From positions 1 to 5,792 of the forward strand of contig JAVBQI010000223.1 in assembly GCA_031549145.1 (NCBI GenBank): a stretch of DNA of 5,792 nucleotides, given 5' to 3'. Below, in pieces: positions 1-2,820 of this stretch (its first letter is position 1; each line of letters opens with the position of its first letter). Made by a program: the position numbers and the translations under genes. Below the pieces are notes generated by a model that was given only the letters and a program-made list of their open reading frames with translations, was not told the DNA's origin and did not search any database. This stretch comes from JAVBSX01 sp031549145 (GTDB taxonomy: Bacteria > Planctomycetota > Planctomycetia > Pirellulales > Thermoguttaceae).

Positions 1-48
1 TCAGCGCGGGGGGATAAAAATTGTGCGTAAAATATCCCCCCGCGCTGA
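1..48. repeat. Perfect 16-bp GC-rich inverted repeat
   Basis: Positions 1-16 (TCAGCGCGGGGGGATA) are exactly complementary to 33-48, with a 16-base A-rich loop at 17-32. No T-run follows the stem on the + strand, so it does not look like an intrinsic terminator for a gene reading rightwards. The left arm begins at the first base of the window, so the repeat may be longer. The bases after the right arm (CGCTTGGGGCTAG) would pair if the unseen left flank is CTAGCCCCAAGCG. It is probably a dispersed intergenic repeat or a structured transcript end. I recall similar GC-rich dyads between planctomycete genes, but cannot verify that here. Confidence 0.8.
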
Positions 49-110
49 CGCTTGGGGCTAGTAAGGATGAGGATTACGGATATTATTTACGGATCAAACA
101 TTGAAGTTTT

Positions 111-1814
111 ATGGATTTCGTCGCCGATCTGATCGTGATCATTCTCGCCGGGCTGCTCGGTGGGCTGGTCGCGAAAGTGCTGAAACAACCGCTGATCCTC
201 GGCTATATCGTCGCGGGGATCATCGTCGGCCCGAACACCGCCGGTTACAATGTGACCCAGGTCGATCAGATCAACATTCTCGCGGAAATCGGCGTCGCCC
301 TACTGCTCTTTTCCCTCGGCATCGAATTTTCGCTCGAGGAACTCAAGCCGATCCGTAAAATCGCCGGTTTCGGGGCATTGATTCAAGTCGCCCTCACGCT
401 TTTGTTTGGTTACTTCCTGGGAAAAGCGGTCGGCTGGAGCAACCTCGCGAGCTTCTGCCTTGCGATTTCGATCATCTCCTCCAGCACGGCGGTCATTCTC
501 AAATCGCTTGTTACGACCGGGCACGTCACCTCCCTGTCCGGCCGAGTCATGCTCGGAATGTCGATCGTTCAGGACATTATGGTCCTGCCGCTGATGATCG
601 TGCTGATCGGCCTCAAAAACGTCGGGGACGGCTCCCAACTCGGCTTCCTCCAACCGATCGGCATGGTCGTGCTTTTCGTCGGGATCATGGTCCTGATCGG
701 GAGCCGTATCATCCCGAAAATTTTGCATTACATCGCCGCTTGGGGCTCGCAGGAAATTTTTCTGCTGACCGTCGTCGCGATCAGCCTCGGGGTCGGCTAC
801 GTTTCTTTCAAGCTCGGGCTTTCCCTTTCATTCGGGGCGTTCGTCGCCGGATTGGTGCTCGCCGGTTCCGATTACGGCAACAAGGCCTTGAGCGAGATGA
901 TACCGCTCCGCGACATGTTCGGGCTGCTCTTTTTCGTTTCCGTCGGGATGCTGCTCGATCCGATGTTCATTGTCCAACATTTCGGGACGATCCTTCTCCT
1001 CGGACTCGTCGCCTGTCTGGGCCGGGGGATCATCCTTTCGATCCTGACCTGGAGTTTCGGGTACCGTAACATCATCCCGATCGCAGCCCTGCTCGGAATG
1101 CTGCCGATCTCTGAAATCGGGTTTATCGTCATCAGTTCCGCCCTGCAGCATCAGATTATCGACAAGGAGGTGTATTCCTACATCTTGAACATGATCGTCC
1201 TTTCGATGCTGATCGGTCCGCCGATCTCGATTTTTACGGGACCGATTTACATTTGGTCGCAACGCCTTTTCAAACGCAACCGACACGAAACGATCACGAT
1301 CAGCGAGACCCGGCCGCGGGATCATGTCGTGATCGCCGGCGGGCGGTATTTGGCGCGGTTTATCGGCCGGGCCTTGGAATTGTTGAATGTTCCCTATGTG
1401 ATTATCGAGCCGAACCACCAACTGTTCGTCTTCGCCCAGTTGGAGAAACTCAACGTGATTTTCGGCGAGCCGCACCAGCGTTTAATCCAACAGGCGGCCG
1501 GAGTCGAGGATGCCCGGATCGTGCTGATTACGGCCAAGTCCCGGGCGAGTATTCGCGGCATCGTCGAAACGGCGAGGGACATCCGGCCGGACGCCCGGTT
1601 CGTCGTTCAATACGAAGGGTACGACGGAGCGGAACTTCTTGAGGAGCTCGGCATCGAAAAGATCGTGCAGCCGGAATACGAGGTTGGAATCGAGATGCTG
1701 CGTCGCTCTCTCGTCGCCCTCAAAATCCCGGGCGGCGAAACGGAAGAGCAGCTCGACCGAATCCGCGAACGACTGTTGCACAAAAGAGTCCGGGAAACGG
1801 GAAATCAGGAATAA
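111..1814 (+). CDS. Kef-type CPA2 cation/proton antiporter with TrkA-N-like C-terminal domain
   Basis: This 567-residue protein is an inner-membrane monovalent cation:proton antiporter of the CPA2 family, near KefB, KefC and YbaL in length and layout. Residues about 5-385 form the Na+/H+ exchanger domain, with roughly 12 hydrophobic segments. It shows the family signatures LLFSLGIEFSLEELK (65-79), SSSTAV (123-128) and SIVQDIMVLP (151-160), whose Gln154-Asp155 pair sits where Kef proteins have their transport-site QD. Residues about 404-520 form a Rossmann-like TrkA-N regulatory domain with degenerate nucleotide-binding motifs: AGGRYLARF where GxGxxG is expected, and GEPHQ where GDA(T/S) is usual. 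No TrkA-C domain follows. The ATG at 111 fits the typical family N-terminus and has only a weak GAAG four bases upstream. A TATTAT at 81-86 could be a -10 box, but I see no matching -35. Family assignment is firm. Whether it moves K+ or Na+ cannot be told. Confidence 0.93.
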   Translation: MDFVADLIVIILAGLLGGLVAKVLKQPLILGYIVAGIIVGPNTAGYNVTQVDQINILAEIGVALLLFSLGIEFSLEELKPIRKIAGFGALIQVALTLLFGYFLGKAVGWSNLASFCLAISIISSSTAVILKSLVTTGHVTSLSGRVMLGMSIVQDIMVLPLMIVLIGLKNVGDGSQLGFLQPIGMVVLFVGIMVLIGSRIIPKILHYIAAWGSQEIFLLTVVAISLGVGYVSFKLGLSLSFGAFVAGLVLAGSDYGNKALSEMIPLRDMFGLLFFVSVGMLLDPMFIVQHFGTILLLGLVACLGRGIILSILTWSFGYRNIIPIAALLGMLPISEIGFIVISSALQHQIIDKEVYSYILNMIVLSMLIGPPISIFTGPIYIWSQRLFKRNRHETITISETRPRDHVVIAGGRYLARFIGRALELLNVPYVIIEPNHQLFVFAQLEKLNVIFGEPHQRLIQQAAGVEDARIVLITAKSRASIRGIVETARDIRPDARFVVQYEGYDGAELLEELGIEKIVQPEYEVGIEMLRRSLVALKIPGGETEEQLDRIRERLLHKRVRETGNQE

Positions 1815-1826
1815 CCTCGGGTTTTC

Positions 1827-2411
1827 CTACTTCCGCAAGCTGCACGAACCGGATTTGACCGAACAGGACGCCCCGGGATTTCCTCCGGCACGGTTCCAAG
1901 GCATTTTCGCGAGAAGCAGGCCCATGCCGCAGGTGTTCGTCAGTCCCGCGAAAACCAGCCCCGCCCCGACAAACGCGGAAAGCGCGATCCAATACGGATG
2001 CACGAAAAATCCGAGCAAAGCGCCGATCAGGACGAGCGAACCGGCGGCGATCCGAACTTGGCGTTCCAGGGAAATGACCTTGTGATCGCGAACAATGGGC
2101 AATCCGGCCTCGACCCAGGCGAGCGTGCCCCCTTCGACGTTGACGACATCGGCAAAGCCGGCGGCGACCATCCGTTCGCAGGCTTGGGCCGCGCGACCGC
2201 CGCTTCGGCAGATCATGTAAACCGGCGTCCCTTTCGAGCCGGGTTCCGTGAGCAGTTTTTCCGGCGTCAAGGTGTCGAGCGGCACGTTTCGAGCCCCGAC
2301 GGCATGTACCTCCCGAAATTCGACGGGCGTACGCACATCGATCAGTTCGATCGCGGTTCCGGCTCGCAGTTTATCGTACAGTTCTTTCGGCGTGATTGTT
2401 GTTGAACTCAT
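1827..2411 (-). CDS. YgaP-like rhodanese with two membrane helices (DUF2892)
   Basis: This 194-residue protein has an N-terminal cytoplasmic rhodanese domain (about 3-108). It contains IDVRTPVEF (24-32) and the active-site loop CRSGGR (68-73), whose Cys68 would carry the persulfide. The six-residue loop is that of a sulfurtransferase rather than a Cdc25-type phosphatase. After a short linker come two hydrophobic helices (about 121-138 and 141-158), then TNTCGMGLLLAKMPWN (158-173), the hallmark of the DUF2892/YgaP membrane region, with Cys161. The fusion anchors sulfane-sulfur transfer at the inner membrane. The donor and acceptor are unknown. A C-terminal tail adds Cys183 and Cys190. The ATG start is well supported by an AGGAGG six bases upstream. 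The gene converges on the antiporter with a 12-base gap and diverges from the acyl-ligase fusion gene, so it is probably monocistronic. Confidence 0.93.
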   Translation of the reverse strand: MSSTTITPKELYDKLRAGTAIELIDVRTPVEFREVHAVGARNVPLDTLTPEKLLTEPGSKGTPVYMICRSGGRAAQACERMVAAGFADVVNVEGGTLAWVEAGLPIVRDHKVISLERQVRIAAGSLVLIGALLGFFVHPYWIALSAFVGAGLVFAGLTNTCGMGLLLAKMPWNRAGGNPGASCSVKSGSCSLRK

Positions 2412-2417
2412 GGGAGC

Positions 2418-2423
2418 CCTCCT
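2418..2423 (-). promoter_or_regulatory. Strong Shine-Dalgarno site of the rhodanese gene
   Basis: On the minus strand the sequence reads AGGAGG, then GCTCCC, then ATG. This is a consensus ribosome binding site with a six-base spacer, and it fixes the start codon at 2411. It also shows that the host uses Shine-Dalgarno initiation for at least some genes. Confidence 0.85.
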
Positions 2424-2431
2424 TTTTCGCT

Positions 2432-2460
2432 ATTTTACGCATCAGACAACCTTAAGGCAA
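2432..2460 (-). promoter_or_regulatory. Probable sigma70-type promoter of the rhodanese gene
   Basis: Read on the minus strand, TTGCCT (2460-2455; 4 of 6 matches to the -35 consensus) is followed after exactly 17 bases by TAAAAT (2437-2432; 5 of 6 matches to the -10 consensus). Transcription would begin near 2425, just ahead of the ribosome binding site at 2423-2418, giving a very short leader. Spacing and position are good, but promoter calls by eye are uncertain. Confidence 0.45.
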
Positions 2461-2507
2461 GAAGAAAAGTCGGCAAATCTGTTTCGTCAAACAAGTATCT
2501 CCAAAGA

Positions 2508-2574
2508 GAGCCGCGACCTACGGTCGCGAAATACGTTGTCGATCTTGACACTTCGCGACCGCAGGTCGCGGCTC
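2508..2574. repeat. REP-doublet-like (REPIN-like) inverted repeat
   Basis: Arms 2508-2530 and 2552-2574 are 23 bases each and are inverted complements with a single mismatch (2520 against 2562), separated by a 21-base spacer. Each arm is itself a small palindrome, CGCGACC-NNN-GGTCGCG, at 2512-2528 (loop TAC) and 2554-2570 (loop GCA). The element can therefore fold as one long hairpin or as two short ones. Two palindromic units in inverted orientation in an intergenic gap is the layout of REP doublets mobilised by RAYT transposases. No transposase is in the window, so the mobility link is inference. Confidence 0.8.
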
Positions 2575-2695
2575 ATTGTTCGCGTTTGCCAAAAGACTGT
2601 TGTTGCGTTTTTCGTTTTTGCGATTAAGTTGAAATTCAATTTTTTTTGGGAACAATTGCACGGTTTTATCCTTACAACCCGCAAAAATCTCTCAG

Positions 2696-2729
2696 TTTTA
2701 CGCCAAAGAAACCGCGAGTTTGGCGAAAA
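2696..2729. promoter_or_regulatory. Interrupted dyad, possible operator
   Basis: CGCCAAA (2701-2707) and TTTGGCG (2719-2725) are perfect inverted repeats around an 11-base loop. With one bulged A at 2700 the pairing extends through TTTT (2696-2699) and AAAA (2726-2729). It lies about 45 bases before the extended -10 box of the downstream gene, a position suited to an activator or repressor site. A further GCCAAAA sits at 2588-2594. No T-run follows in the manner of a terminator. The regulatory role is a guess from placement. Confidence 0.3.
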
Positions 2730-2772
2730 GAGGAATTTTTCCGCTTGTTTTTATTTCGTGCGACGTTTCTAA

Positions 2773-2781
2773 TGATATAGT
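2773..2781 (+). promoter_or_regulatory. Possible extended -10 promoter of the acyl-ligase fusion gene
   Basis: TGATATAGT matches the extended -10 form TGN-TATAAT with one mismatch. No good -35 lies 16-18 bases upstream, which is tolerated by extended -10 promoters. Initiation near 2788 would give a leader of about 33 bases before the GTG start at 2821. Confidence 0.35.
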
Positions 2782-2820
2782 TGCGTTGTTTTCCCCTCCC
2801 CCTTTCTTACCCCGCCGACG

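Larger units (their letters stand above)
2412..2820. other. Divergent AT-rich intergenic region
   Basis: This 409-base gap separates the divergently transcribed rhodanese and acyl-ligase fusion genes. It is richer in A and T than the flanking genes, with T-runs around 2640-2648. It contains the rhodanese promoter and ribosome binding site, the repeat at 2508-2574, a 5-1-5 palindrome TTGAAATTCAA at 2629-2639, the interrupted dyad at 2696-2729 and an extended -10 box at 2773-2781. Open frames crossing it are short, composed of repeat DNA or extensions of antisense frames, and none looks like a protein gene. Confidence 0.75.

Noticed and set aside
1..60. Intrinsic terminator for a gene entering from the left
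   Set aside because: The stem is strong but is followed by CGCTTGGGG rather than a T-run, so a rightward intrinsic terminator is not supported.
828..1475. A 215-codon minus-strand open frame inside the antiporter gene
   Set aside because: Its product is a charged, Asp/Arg/Gln-rich string with no family resemblance, and it is antisense to well-conserved antiporter motifs.
2501..2580. CRISPR repeats or tRNA-like structure
   Set aside because: There are only two inverted units, not regularly spaced direct repeats, and no cloverleaf or TTC-like T-loop can be drawn.
2640..2660. Run of T as a terminator
   Set aside because: The T-run at 2640-2648 is preceded only by the short TTGAAATTCAA palindrome, an AT-rich 5-bp stem with a one-base centre, too weak to act as a terminator hairpin.
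2248..2772. A 174-codon plus-strand open frame covering the rhodanese 5' end, the repeat and the intergenic region
   Set aside because: It is antisense to the rhodanese coding region and then runs through repeat DNA. It shows no domain and no ribosome site.
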